This document shows positions 9,920 through 19,633 of a DNA stretch of 64,000 nt, piece by piece. The notes under the pieces are model-generated. The model saw only the letters and a program-made list of their open reading frames with translations, was not told the origin of the DNA and made no database searches. The translations under genes were made by a program, and so were the position numbers. Positions within the stretch are counted from its first letter, which is position 1. Each line of letters begins with the position of its first letter. The DNA is from an uncultured Pelagibacteraceae bacterium (lineage in GTDB: Bacteria; Pseudomonadota; Alphaproteobacteria; Pelagibacterales; Pelagibacteraceae): positions 1-64,000 of the forward strand of contig CACMSB010000005.1 in NCBI GenBank assembly GCA_902616245.1, written 5' to 3'.

Positions 9920-11158
9920 ATGCGAATTGCAGTAATTGGATCAGGAATCTCTGGTTTATCAGCAGCACAAAAGCTTTCCAAAAAACACCATGTTGATTTA
10001 TTTGAAAGTGAAGATCATTTTGGTGGTCATTCATATACCTTAGATACTTTAATTAATGGTAAAAAAGTTCCTGTAGATATTGGCTTTATTGTTTTTAATC
10101 ATGAAACTTATCCAAATCTCATAAATTTTTTTGACGAATTAAAAATTGAAATTGAAAAAAGCGATATGTCATTTTCTGTTTCTGTAAAAGATACTAATTA
10201 TGAATATTGTGGCAGAGGTTTAAACGGAATTTTTGCAAACAAATCTAATCTTTTTAATTTAAAATTTTTAAAAATGTTTTTTGATATTATAAATTTCTAC
10301 AAAAAGTGCGATCAAATTAAAAGTTTAAATGAAGAGATTACTCTTGGTGAATTTCTTGAAAAAAATAAATGGTCAAAAAATTTTATTAATTTTCATCTAA
10401 TCCCAATGGTTTCTGCTATCTGGTCTATGCCACCAGTAGAAGCAAATCAAATGCCAATTAAATTTTTCTTAAAATTTTTTCAAAATCATGGACTTTTTAA
10501 ATTAAAAAATAGACCACAATGGTACACAGTCACAAAAAGAAGCAGAACTTATGTAGAGAAAGTATTAACTCAAATAAGTGGAGAATATTTTAAAAATTAT
10601 AAAATTAGTTCGATAAAAAGAAATAAAATTGGTGTTCAAGTATATTACGGTGCTAGCAACGAATTTTTTGACTATGATAAAGTTGTTATTGCTACTCATG
10701 CAGATGATGCATTGAAAATTTTGAGTGAGCCGACTGAGGATGAAAAAAAAATACTATCAAATTTTAAATACAAATCAAATCTAGCAGTAATACATACTGA
10801 TGATGTATGTATGCCAAATAATAAAAAAGTTTGGTCTTCATGGAATTCCTTAGTTGATAAATCAGATATTAGTAAGACATCATTAACTTATTGGTTGAAC
10901 TTATTACAAAATCTGAACACAGAAAAAAATATTTTCTTAACCTTAAATCCTTTTTTTGAAATAGACCAAAAAAAAATCCTACAAAAAGTTACTTTTACCC
11001 ACCCTTATTTTGATCAAGATGCTTTGAATAATCAAAAATTATTAAAAGAAATACAAAATAAAAGAAATGTATTGTTTTGTGGAAGTTATTTTGGTTACGG
11101 TTTTCATGAAGATGGAATAAAATCATCCATTAATATGATTGAAAACCTAAATGATTAA
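9920..11158 (+). CDS. FAD/NAD(P)-binding amine-oxidase-like protein (COG2907-type)
   Basis: N-terminal Rossmann motif MRIAVIGSGISGLSAAQKLSKKHHVDLFE; adjacent to DUF1365 and Cfa. Confidence 0.88.
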   Translation: MRIAVIGSGISGLSAAQKLSKKHHVDLFESEDHFGGHSYTLDTLINGKKVPVDIGFIVFNHETYPNLINFFDELKIEIEKSDMSFSVSVKDTNYEYCGRGLNGIFANKSNLFNLKFLKMFFDIINFYKKCDQIKSLNEEITLGEFLEKNKWSKNFINFHLIPMVSAIWSMPPVEANQMPIKFFLKFFQNHGLFKLKNRPQWYTVTKRSRTYVEKVLTQISGEYFKNYKISSIKRNKIGVQVYYGASNEFFDYDKVVIATHADDALKILSEPTEDEKKILSNFKYKSNLAVIHTDDVCMPNNKKVWSSWNSLVDKSDISKTSLTYWLNLLQNLNTEKNIFLTLNPFFEIDQKKILQKVTFTHPYFDQDALNNQKLLKEIQNKRNVLFCGSYFGYGFHEDGIKSSINMIENLND

Positions 11159-11918
11159 AAATTCCAATATTTACGAAGGTAAAGTAATTCATAAAAGATT
11201 TAAGCCAAAATATCACTTTTTTAAATACAACGTTTTCTCACTCTTTTTAGATCTTGATGAAATTAATTTGATACAAAAAAAAATTAAAATTTTTTCTAAC
11301 AATAGTTTTAATATTTTAAGTTTTTATGACAAAGATCATGGACCTAGAGATGGTAGTGATTTAAAAGCCTGGGTTATAGATAATTTAAAATCAAACAACA
11401 TTCAATTTGAAAACATAAAAGTAAAATTACTTTGTTATCCTAGAATATTTGGTTACGTATTTAATCCATTAAGTATTTTTTTCGTTTATGATAATCATTC
11501 AAAAATTATAGCTATATTGTATGAAGTTAAAAATACTTTTGGTGAGCAACATACTTATATATTTAAAGTCAACGACGAAAAAATAATTACAAATAGCTGT
11601 GAGAAGAAGTTTTTCGTTTCACCATTTATTGAAATGAAAAGTAAATACAATTTTAGAATCCTCAAACCTGAAAAAATGTTATCCGTAATAATTGATCAAA
11701 GTGATAATGAGGGAAAATTGTTATATGCTTCACAAGATGGGGTTGCAAAAGAAATTAACAATAAAAATATGCTTATATCTTATATTTCTCACCCTTTAAT
11801 GACTTTTAAAGTTATTGCCGCAATTCATTTTGAAGCATTAAAATTATGGTTAAAGGGAGTTAAGCTAGTTAAAAAAAATATAAAAATAAAAAATAATATT
11901 ACGTTTGAAAAAAAATGA
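11151..11918 (+). CDS. DUF1365 family protein
   Basis: NSNIYEGKVIHKRFKPKYHFFKYNVF...LLCYPRIFGYVFNPLSIFFVYD is typical of DUF1365. Confidence 0.9.
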   Translation: MIKNSNIYEGKVIHKRFKPKYHFFKYNVFSLFLDLDEINLIQKKIKIFSNNSFNILSFYDKDHGPRDGSDLKAWVIDNLKSNNIQFENIKVKLLCYPRIFGYVFNPLSIFFVYDNHSKIIAILYEVKNTFGEQHTYIFKVNDEKIITNSCEKKFFVSPFIEMKSKYNFRILKPEKMLSVIIDQSDNEGKLLYASQDGVAKEINNKNMLISYISHPLMTFKVIAAIHFEALKLWLKGVKLVKKNIKIKNNITFEKK

Positions 11919-13096
11919 ATTTTAATCTTTTGTCAGATAAAATCGTATTTAATTCTCTTAAACTAATAAAGCATGGATTTCTTGAAATTCAAAATCATGA
12001 TAACAAAATATATAAGTTTGGTAATGAGAGTGAATTATTAAGAGCAAAGATTAAAATTAACAAACCTGGTTTAACACTTCAAATAATAAAATCAGGAAGT
12101 GTAGGACTTGCAGAAGCATACATGCGAAATGAATTTGAAACAGATAATCTAACTAATCTAATAGAAATAACAGCTAAAAATATAAAACTTATTTATAAAT
12201 TTTCAGGTATCTTTGATTTATCAATGATTAATAAACTAAAGAGTATTTTCATAAAAAATAACAAAAGCAGAAGTAAGAAAAATATTTCAAAACATTATGA
12301 TTTAGGAAATGATTTCTTTTCATTATGGTTAGATCCATCACTTACTTATTCAAGTGCAATTTTTGAAAAGCAAAAAGATGATTTATTCTCTGCTCAACTA
12401 AATAAATATAAAAAGCTTACAGAATTAATAAAGCCAAACGTAGGAAATAAAATTTTAGAAATTGGCTGTGGCTGGGGTGGCTTTGCAGAATATGTGGGAA
12501 AAAATTATGATGTAAAATTAGATTGTATAACAATTTCTAAAGAGCAATTTGAATTTTCAAAAAAAAGAATATTTGAAAATGGATTGAATGAAAAAGTGAA
12601 TATATTTTTGAAAGATTATAGAGATGTAAAAGACAAATATAATTCCATCGCATCAATAGAAATGATAGAAGCTGTCGGTCAAAATTATTTAGTCAATTAT
12701 TTTAAAAGTATTAAAAAAAATTTAACTGAGAATGGAAAGGCTGCTATACAAGCCATAACAATCGATGATAGTTTGTTTGACAGATATAAAACTAAAGAAG
12801 ACTTTATACAAAAATACATATTTCCTGGAGGTTTTTTGCCATCAAAGAAAAAATTATATGATTTATCTTATAGCAACGGCTTAGAAATTGAAAAATATGA
12901 GTCATATGGATCTCACTATTCCAGTACTTTAAAAATATGGAGAGATGAATTCCTAAAAAAATGGGAAGAGATTTCAAAACATGGATTTGATATTAAATTT
13001 AAACGTATGTGGCATTTTTATTTGTCATATTGCGAAGCAGGATTTAAATCAAAGAATATAGATTTAATTCAATTTTCCATGCAAAATAAAATTTAA
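11915..13096 (+). CDS. Cyclopropane-fatty-acyl-phospholipid synthase family methyltransferase
   Basis: SAM motif ILEIGCGWGGFAEY and KNISKHYDLGNDFFSLWLDPSLTYSSAIF. Confidence 0.93.
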   Translation: MNFNLLSDKIVFNSLKLIKHGFLEIQNHDNKIYKFGNESELLRAKIKINKPGLTLQIIKSGSVGLAEAYMRNEFETDNLTNLIEITAKNIKLIYKFSGIFDLSMINKLKSIFIKNNKSRSKKNISKHYDLGNDFFSLWLDPSLTYSSAIFEKQKDDLFSAQLNKYKKLTELIKPNVGNKILEIGCGWGGFAEYVGKNYDVKLDCITISKEQFEFSKKRIFENGLNEKVNIFLKDYRDVKDKYNSIASIEMIEAVGQNYLVNYFKSIKKNLTENGKAAIQAITIDDSLFDRYKTKEDFIQKYIFPGGFLPSKKKLYDLSYSNGLEIEKYESYGSHYSSTLKIWRDEFLKKWEEISKHGFDIKFKRMWHFYLSYCEAGFKSKNIDLIQFSMQNKI

Positions 13097-13097
13097 T

Positions 13098-13646
13098 ATG
13101 ATTAACAGAAAATTTTTGAAAGTATTTTTATTGATAATTTTTACAGGATTAATTACAAGCTGTATAAATAATCAATCTATGAAACCAGAAGATTTTAAAG
13201 ATCAAAAACCAAGGCTAATAATTGAAGAATATTTAAGTGGAAATGTCAAAGCTTGGGGCATACTACAAAACAGATCAGGTAAAGTTACAAGACAATTTTC
13301 AGCTGACCTAGATGGCAAGTGGGACGGTAAACAACTTATATTAGATGAAAAATTTATTTGGAATGATGGTGAAATACAAAATAGGCAATGGGTGATAGAT
13401 AAAATTGATGAACATAATTATGAGGGAACTGCAGGCGATGTAGTTGGTAAGGCTAGGGGATATTCATATGGCCCAGCATTTAAATTTGAGTATGTTTTGT
13501 TAGTTCCGGTGAAGGGAAAAAACATCAAAATTACTTTTGATGATTGGATATTCATGCAAGACGAAAGAGTAGCTATCAACAGAGCTAAAATGACAAAATT
13601 TGGAATTAAAGTTGCAGAGCTGACTGTGATGTTTGTTAAAGATTAA
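13098..13646 (+). CDS. DUF3833-like lipoprotein
   Basis: Lipobox-like LITSC at N-terminus; PEDFKDQKPRLIIEEYLSGNVKAWGILQNRSGKVTRQF. Confidence 0.8.
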   Translation: MINRKFLKVFLLIIFTGLITSCINNQSMKPEDFKDQKPRLIIEEYLSGNVKAWGILQNRSGKVTRQFSADLDGKWDGKQLILDEKFIWNDGEIQNRQWVIDKIDEHNYEGTAGDVVGKARGYSYGPAFKFEYVLLVPVKGKNIKITFDDWIFMQDERVAINRAKMTKFGIKVAELTVMFVKD

Positions 13647-13648
13647 TT

Positions 13649-14407
13649 TTATTTTTTTTGTAATTTAGTCAATTTCCGTATTAAATAAAAATATAATCGA
13701 TCAGGAATTATTTTTAAAAATTTAAGGATCAAAGTTAATTCTTTTGGGTAATGTATTTCAAAATTAGAACCATTAATAAGCCCTTCATAAATTTTGTCTG
13801 CAGAGAATTCTGGAGTTTTTAGAAAAGGCATCTTAAAATCATTCTTATCAGTCATTGGTGTTTTGATAAAACCTGGAGAAACTAAACAAACCCTCACGCC
13901 ATATCTTCCAAAATCAAAATGTAAACTTTCAGCAAGATTACTTAAAGCAGCTTTGGATGGTCCATAGCCACTTGAGTTAGGTAAGCCTTTGTATCCTGCA
14001 ATCGAAGATACAATGGTAATAATACCTTTACCTCTTTCCCGAAAATGAGTTTCAACTGCTTTTATACAATTTAATGTTCCAAAAAAATTTACTTTAAATA
14101 CATTTTCAATTTGCTCTACATCAATTTCTTTTTCTTTTTTTGGATCCCAAGTACCCGTAGAAAAAAAACAAATTTCAATGTCACCAAGTTCCTTTTTTAT
14201 ATTTTCAGAAACAGACTTACACTTTTCCTTATCATTTACATCAAGTGGAAAAGATTTAATATTTTGATGCTTATCTTCAATTTCTTTTAATAAATTTTCT
14301 CTTCTTGCAGAAATAGCAACTGTCCATCCATTATTAGCAAATTTTAATGCAAGTGCTTTGCCAATTCCTGTACTTCCGCCGGTGATCCAAATTACTTTTT
14401 TATTCAT
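13649..14407 (-). CDS. Short-chain dehydrogenase/reductase
   Basis: ITGGSTGIGKALA and S-YxxxK motifs (GYGPSKAALSNL). Confidence 0.9.
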   Translation of the reverse strand: MNKKVIWITGGSTGIGKALALKFANNGWTVAISARRENLLKEIEDKHQNIKSFPLDVNDKEKCKSVSENIKKELGDIEICFFSTGTWDPKKEKEIDVEQIENVFKVNFFGTLNCIKAVETHFRERGKGIITIVSSIAGYKGLPNSSGYGPSKAALSNLAESLHFDFGRYGVRVCLVSPGFIKTPMTDKNDFKMPFLKTPEFSADKIYEGLINGSNFEIHYPKELTLILKFLKIIPDRLYFYLIRKLTKLQKK

Positions 14408-14431
14408 ATTTAACTGCTGTATAGTACTTAA

Positions 14432-14899
14432 ATGCTAAAAAATAAAATTTTATCTTTTATTCTCTTTGCAATTACTACGTTTTCAGCTTCATTTATTGGA
14501 GGTTTGGTTACTATAAATTTTAAAGAACCTTGGTATTCAAATTTATCTAAACCTCAATACAATCCACCAGATTGGATATTTGGGCCAGTATGGACATTAC
14601 TTTATTTATTTATGACAATAGCCATATGGAATGCGTGGCATAAAAACACAAAAAATTTAAATATTGTATTTTTATATTTCATTCATCTTTTTTTTAATAC
14701 AACTTGGAGTGTTGTTTTCTTTGGTTTTCATAATATTTTTTTAGCAATTTTAAATCTTGTTGTGTTAATTATATTTATTGTTTTATTGGTATTTAAATAT
14801 AAGAATATAAGTCTATTAAGCATGTACTTGATGATTCCATATTTGTTATGGTGTTGTTTTGCATTGCTTTTAAATATAAACATTTTTTTGATAAACTAA
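14432..14899 (+). CDS. tspO: TspO/MBR family protein
   Basis: WYSNLSKPQYNPPDWIFGPVWTLLYLFMTIAIWNAW motif. Confidence 0.93.
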   Translation: MLKNKILSFILFAITTFSASFIGGLVTINFKEPWYSNLSKPQYNPPDWIFGPVWTLLYLFMTIAIWNAWHKNTKNLNIVFLYFIHLFFNTTWSVVFFGFHNIFLAILNLVVLIIFIVLLVFKYKNISLLSMYLMIPYLLWCCFALLLNINIFLIN

Positions 14900-14900
14900 T

Positions 14901-16004
14901 ATGGATGATGTTGTAATAGTAGGTGGTGGTATAATTGGAGCTGCAACTGCATACTTTATGTCCAAAGAAGGCAGAAAAGTAAAAGTCATTGAAAGGGATC
15001 CAACTTATAAAACTGCATCATTCCCATTATCACTTGGTGGATTTAGACGACAGTTTTTTCAAAAAGAAAATATTCTTTTAGGAAAATTTGCAAGGGAATT
15101 TATATTTCAAATACCAGAATTACTTAAAACTGAAAAAAATCCAAATCCAACAGCTAGCATGGTGCCCAATGGATACCTTCTAATGTTTGGACCAGATCAT
15201 GCAGAAGAGCAATACAGAGCTTTAGAAAATCATAAAGAATGTGAAGCTGGTACAAAAAATATTAAAGGTTCTGAATTGAAAAACTATTTTCCTTACATTA
15301 ATGAGGAAGGAATTGAAACTGCAACATTTACTGATAACAAGAGCGAAGGATGGATTGATCCATTTTTATTTCATAGCGCTTTAAAGCATAAAGCAATTGA
15401 TCTTGGGGCAGAATTTATTAAGGGAGAGGTTAAGAGCCTTTCCGAAATTAATGCAAAAACAATTATTTCTGCAGCTGGGTGTTGGACTAAGGAACTACTT
15501 GAAGATATTCCTGTAGTACCTCAAAAACATACAGTCTTTAGAGTTAAATGTCCTAAACATATTCCAGAGATGCCATTATCCGGAGATCTAACAACAGGAG
15601 TATATTGGAGACCAGAAGGAAAAGAATATTTAGCAGGTTCTCCAATTTCAGTTTTTGATGCAGAAGATCTTGAACCTGCATGGAATGATTTTGAAGAATT
15701 AGTTTGGCCTGCTCTTGCAAAAAGAATACCAGCATTTGAAGAACTAAAGTTAACAGGTGGATGGGCTGGATATTATGATTGTAACAAATTAGATAATAAT
15801 GCTGTAGTTGGAAAACATCCAAAATATGAAAATGTTTACATGGCCTCAGGATTTACCGGCAGAGGTTTAATGCAAGCACCAGGAATAGGTAGAGCTCTAA
15901 CTGAATTAATTACTACAGGCAGTTATCAAACTATAGATATTAGTGTTTTCGCAGTCGAAAGAGTATTAAATAGTTCTGCAAGACCCGAGCCCTACGTCTT
16001 ATAA
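14901..16004 (+). CDS. FAD-dependent oxidoreductase (DAO family, sarcosine/dimethylglycine-dehydrogenase-like)
   Basis: DVVIVGGGIIGAATAYFMSKEGRKVKVIERD plus C-terminal GFTGRGLMQAPGIGRALTELI. Confidence 0.85.
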   Translation: MDDVVIVGGGIIGAATAYFMSKEGRKVKVIERDPTYKTASFPLSLGGFRRQFFQKENILLGKFAREFIFQIPELLKTEKNPNPTASMVPNGYLLMFGPDHAEEQYRALENHKECEAGTKNIKGSELKNYFPYINEEGIETATFTDNKSEGWIDPFLFHSALKHKAIDLGAEFIKGEVKSLSEINAKTIISAAGCWTKELLEDIPVVPQKHTVFRVKCPKHIPEMPLSGDLTTGVYWRPEGKEYLAGSPISVFDAEDLEPAWNDFEELVWPALAKRIPAFEELKLTGGWAGYYDCNKLDNNAVVGKHPKYENVYMASGFTGRGLMQAPGIGRALTELITTGSYQTIDISVFAVERVLNSSARPEPYVL

Positions 16005-16169
16005 TTTTTTTACGTAAACTCCCATCATCCCATTAAAAAAAGATACGGCAATTATAAGAATTTGACCTTTTAGTGAGTAAAAATCAAATGATGGATAAAA
16101 ACTGATAGCTATACTCAAAAAAATATAGGTTAATAAAAAGGGTCTATAAAATTTCTTTAAAAACTTCAT
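15999..16169 (-). CDS. Small membrane protein, 56 aa (not in supplied ORF track)
   Basis: Read by hand: MKFLKKFYRPFLLTYIFLSIAISFYPSFDFYSLKGQILIIAVSFFNGMMGVYVKKL*; fills the only otherwise empty gap here and ends overlapping the upstream convergent gene, as other convergent pairs in the window do. Confidence 0.6.
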   Translation of the reverse strand: MKFLKKFYRPFLLTYIFLSIAISFYPSFDFYSLKGQILIIAVSFFNGMMGVYVKKL

Positions 16170-16180
16170 AAAAATTCTAA

Positions 16181-17188
16181 TTAAATTTTTACAAGCATTT
16201 TTCCTATGTTTTTACCTTCTAATAAATCAATGAATGATTTTGGCGTATTTTCTATACCCTCGTAAACAGTTTCTTTAAATTTAATTTTATCTTCTAATAG
16301 CCATTTAGCCATATCGGTTTCAAACTGTTCTCGATCATCTTCATGATCAAAAATTATAAAACCTTTAATAGTTAGTCTTTTTACAAGAACATGAGCCATA
16401 TTTTTTAAACCAGAGCCAGGATTAGTTGCATTCATTTGGGATATCCTTCCACAAATTACAATTCTTCCAAAGTTCTTCATTTGAAAAATAGCTGACTCTA
16501 AGAAATCACCACCTACATTATCAAAATATAAATCAAATCCTTCGGGACAAACTTCTTTAAGATGCAAAACAAGATTTTCAATTTTTTTATAGTTAAACGC
16601 ATGATCAATTTTTAAATCATTTTTCAGCCATTTAACTTTTTCATCAGATCCTGTACTTGCAATTACTTTACAACCCATATTTTTTGCAATTTGACAAACA
16701 GTAGATCCAACACTACCTCCAGCTGAAGAAACAAGGATTGTTTGACCTGGTTTTAATTCACCATGTTTAAAAAGTCCTATATAAGCTGTATGACCTGTCA
16801 TTCCAAGTGGACCCAGATATGTTTGTATAGGAATATTCATTGGCTCAATTTTTTTTAGATCATTGGAATTACAAACAAAGTAATCTCTCATTCCGAAATT
16901 ACTAAAAACAATATCTCCTTCTTTAAAATTTTTGTCTTTAGACTCTTTAACTATACCTAAAGCATAACCTTCCATCTCTTCACCAATATTAAAAGGTGGT
17001 TTATAGTTTTTTCTTTCAGTCATCCTTGCCCTCATATAAGGATCAACTGAAATCCATAAATTTAAAACCAATATATTGTTCTTAGTATCTAAAGATATCT
17101 CCTTAGTTTTTATTTCAAAGTCAGTTTCTTTTGGTAAACCTGTAGGGATATAGTTTTTTAAAGCTACAAATTTGCTTGTTACAGGCAT
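16181..17188 (-). CDS. NADP-dependent oxidoreductase (zinc-less MDR, leukotriene B4 dehydrogenase/CurA-like)
   Basis: LNLWISVDPYMRARM and ILVSSAGGSVGSTVCQIAKNMGCKVIAS. Confidence 0.88.
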   Translation of the reverse strand: MPVTSKFVALKNYIPTGLPKETDFEIKTKEISLDTKNNILVLNLWISVDPYMRARMTERKNYKPPFNIGEEMEGYALGIVKESKDKNFKEGDIVFSNFGMRDYFVCNSNDLKKIEPMNIPIQTYLGPLGMTGHTAYIGLFKHGELKPGQTILVSSAGGSVGSTVCQIAKNMGCKVIASTGSDEKVKWLKNDLKIDHAFNYKKIENLVLHLKEVCPEGFDLYFDNVGGDFLESAIFQMKNFGRIVICGRISQMNATNPGSGLKNMAHVLVKRLTIKGFIIFDHEDDREQFETDMAKWLLEDKIKFKETVYEGIENTPKSFIDLLEGKNIGKMLVKI

Positions 17189-17191
17189 TAA

Positions 17192-17770
17192 TTATGATCC
17201 CCAAATAATATCAAGTATTCTCTCTCTTTTGCATGCTTTCTTATATTTTAAATAATTTTCTAAATATACTTGATAGTAATCTTGATGTTTATCCTCTGCT
17301 TTGTAAAAAATCTCAAATTCTTTAACATATGTGACTACCTTTTTTTTAAATTTCTTTTCTAATCTTTTTATATCTTTATCAATTAAATCTTTCTGATAAT
17401 CGTTTTCATAAAATGCTACAGATCTGTAGCTGTATCCTTTATCGCAAAACTGGCCATAAGCATCAAATGGATCAATATTAAGCCAGAAATTTTTTAAGAG
17501 TTCTTTATAGGATATTTTCTCTTTGTCATAAATTATTTCAACAACCTCAAAATGACCAGTATCTCCATAAGTGACTTCCCTATATGTTGGATTTGCAGTG
17601 ATCCCTCCTGAGTAACCAGATATAACTTCTTCTACACCTTCCAACATTTCAAAAGACTCTTCCATGCACCAGAAGCAACCTCCTGCAAAATACGCTTTAT
17701 CTTTTGAATGAGAGAATGATGTCGAGATAAGAAATAATAAAAAAAAGTAATAAAATAACCTCATATACAA
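17192..17770 (-). CDS. msrA: Peptide-methionine (S)-S-oxide reductase with N-terminal signal sequence
   Basis: FAGGCFWCMEESFEMLEGVEEVISGYSGG; hydrophobic N-terminus. Confidence 0.93.
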   Translation of the reverse strand: MYMRLFYYFFLLFLISTSFSHSKDKAYFAGGCFWCMEESFEMLEGVEEVISGYSGGITANPTYREVTYGDTGHFEVVEIIYDKEKISYKELLKNFWLNIDPFDAYGQFCDKGYSYRSVAFYENDYQKDLIDKDIKRLEKKFKKKVVTYVKEFEIFYKAEDKHQDYYQVYLENYLKYKKACKRERILDIIWGS

Positions 17771-17803
17771 AATATATAATAATGAGGGTTTAAATCTATG
17801 GTA

Positions 17804-17840
17804 TTAAAGGTAGCTACTTATTTAAGTAGCATACCTTTAA
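17804..17840 (-). terminator. Strong hairpin 10 nt downstream of the formate dehydrogenase stop
   Basis: TTAAAGGTA-GCTACTT-atTT-AAGTAGC-a-TACCTTTAA: 16-bp stem with one bulge. U-rich run lies on the + side, so could be terminator or 3'-end stabiliser. Confidence 0.5.
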
Positions 17841-17850
17841 TAAATCTATT

Positions 17851-19050
17851 TTATTTTTTTTGATATTTAGCAGCCTCTTCTGATCCACTAGTTGCAGACC
17901 CTTTACTGTAAGAGTGAGCACCCATTCCTGCTAATTGGCCATCTTTTACGATCAAATATTGATTTCTAATTTCATTTCCTTCAAAGAAACATTCTAATAT
18001 TTCTCTAACACCATCTGCATATCTTGCTTGAGCAGATAAAGATGTACCAGAAGTGTGTGGTGTCATTCCATGATTTGGCATTGTTCTCCATACATGATCA
18101 TTTGGAGCGGGCTGAGGAAACCATACATCACCTGCGTAACCACTTAGTTGTCCGCTTTTTAGTGCTTTTGCTATTGCGTCTCGATTACAAATTTTACCTC
18201 TTGCAGTGTTAACTATGTATGCTCCTTTTTTCATTTTGCTTATCATTTCATCATCAAACAAATTTTCAGTTTCAGGATGAAGTGGGCAATTAATTGTAAC
18301 AACATCGCAAACTTTTACCATAGATTCTACTGACTCATGAAAAGTTAAGTTTAGCTCTTTTTCAACACTTTCAGGTAATTTGTGTCTGTCAAAATAGTGC
18401 AAATGAACATCAAATGGTTTCATTTTTCTAAGTGCATCTAATCCGATTCTTCCAGCAGCAACGGTTCCTATATGCATTCCTTCAACGTCATAACTTCTCT
18501 GAACAGCATCTGCAATATTCCATCCACCTTCATTAACTATTCTATGTTGATTGTGATAATCCCTAACCATTGATACAATCATCATTACTATGTGTTCAGC
18601 AACTGATCTAGAATTACAGAAAGTTACTTCAACAACATCAATTTTATTATCCATTGCTGCTTGTAAATCAACGTGATCAGATCCTATTCCTGCTGTAATT
18701 GCCATCTTAAGGTTTTTAGCTTTAGCGATTCTTTCTTTAGTTAAATAATAAGGGAAAAATGGTTGTGAGATAACAATGTCAGCATCAACAATATGTTTAT
18801 CCGCTTCACATCCATCTCCATCTTTACTGTTAGTAACGACCAACTCGTGTCCATTACTCTCTAAAAACTTTCTCAAACCGAGTTCACCTGAAACACAACC
18901 AAGTAATTGACCTGGTGTAAAATCTCTTCCTTTAGGCGATGGCAATGTCATTCCATCTGGATATTTCTCTAATTTTGGTAAATCTGATAGAGGATAAGAT
19001 TTAGGCATTCCTCCTTTTGGATCGTCATACAATACACAAAGTACTTTCAT
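17851..19050 (-). CDS. fdh: NAD-dependent formate dehydrogenase
   Basis: 399 aa; FDH signatures (NSRSVAEHIVMMIVSMVRDYH, GYAGDVWFPQPAPNDHVWRTMPNHGMTPHTSGTS). Confidence 0.93.
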   Translation of the reverse strand: MKVLCVLYDDPKGGMPKSYPLSDLPKLEKYPDGMTLPSPKGRDFTPGQLLGCVSGELGLRKFLESNGHELVVTNSKDGDGCEADKHIVDADIVISQPFFPYYLTKERIAKAKNLKMAITAGIGSDHVDLQAAMDNKIDVVEVTFCNSRSVAEHIVMMIVSMVRDYHNQHRIVNEGGWNIADAVQRSYDVEGMHIGTVAAGRIGLDALRKMKPFDVHLHYFDRHKLPESVEKELNLTFHESVESMVKVCDVVTINCPLHPETENLFDDEMISKMKKGAYIVNTARGKICNRDAIAKALKSGQLSGYAGDVWFPQPAPNDHVWRTMPNHGMTPHTSGTSLSAQARYADGVREILECFFEGNEIRNQYLIVKDGQLAGMGAHSYSKGSATSGSEEAAKYQKK

Positions 19051-19144
19051 TTCTACTCCTATTACTAGCTTCTTAAAGCTGAATTATTAATTATTATTTG
19101 AAAAGACTAGCACAAGTTAAATAGGACTAGCAAACAAATTGTGT

Positions 19145-19633
19145 TTATTTTGGGTAATTCCTTTTAGCAATAAATTTGTTCAAGATTATGCCGAAAACTA
19201 TCACAATAATTGATCCACTTATAACTGGGGATATTAAATATTCAAAAGAAACTGATCCCATGATCACAATTATAGGATTCCCTCCTGCAGGAGGGTGGGT
19301 TACATTAAGAATGATCATTAATCCGACACCTATTCCAACAGCGACAGGTATAATAATATATATCGGGAGCGGAACGAAATTCACGAATATCACACCAACA
19401 AGCGAGGTTAAAAAATGACCAAAAAATATATTTTTAGGTTTTGCAAAAGGACTTTCTGGATAACCATAAAGTAAAACCATTGTAGAACCAAAGGAAGCAA
19501 TCAAAAATAATCCATAAGGCGTTTTATAAGTAAGCAATGACAAAACCCCAATTGTCAAAGTAGAAAATATTGCAGCGATAACAGGTTTTTTAATATCTAA
19601 ATTATTCATCAATGCTGAGTTTCTTAAGTGCAA
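19145..19633 (-). CDS. HPP family membrane protein
   Basis: FGSTMVLLYGYPESPFAKPKNIFFGHFLTSLVG...THPPAGGNPI. Confidence 0.88.
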   Translation of the reverse strand: MHLRNSALMNNLDIKKPVIAAIFSTLTIGVLSLLTYKTPYGLFLIASFGSTMVLLYGYPESPFAKPKNIFFGHFLTSLVGVIFVNFVPLPIYIIIPVAVGIGVGLMIILNVTHPPAGGNPIIVIMGSVSFEYLISPVISGSIIVIVFGIILNKFIAKRNYPK

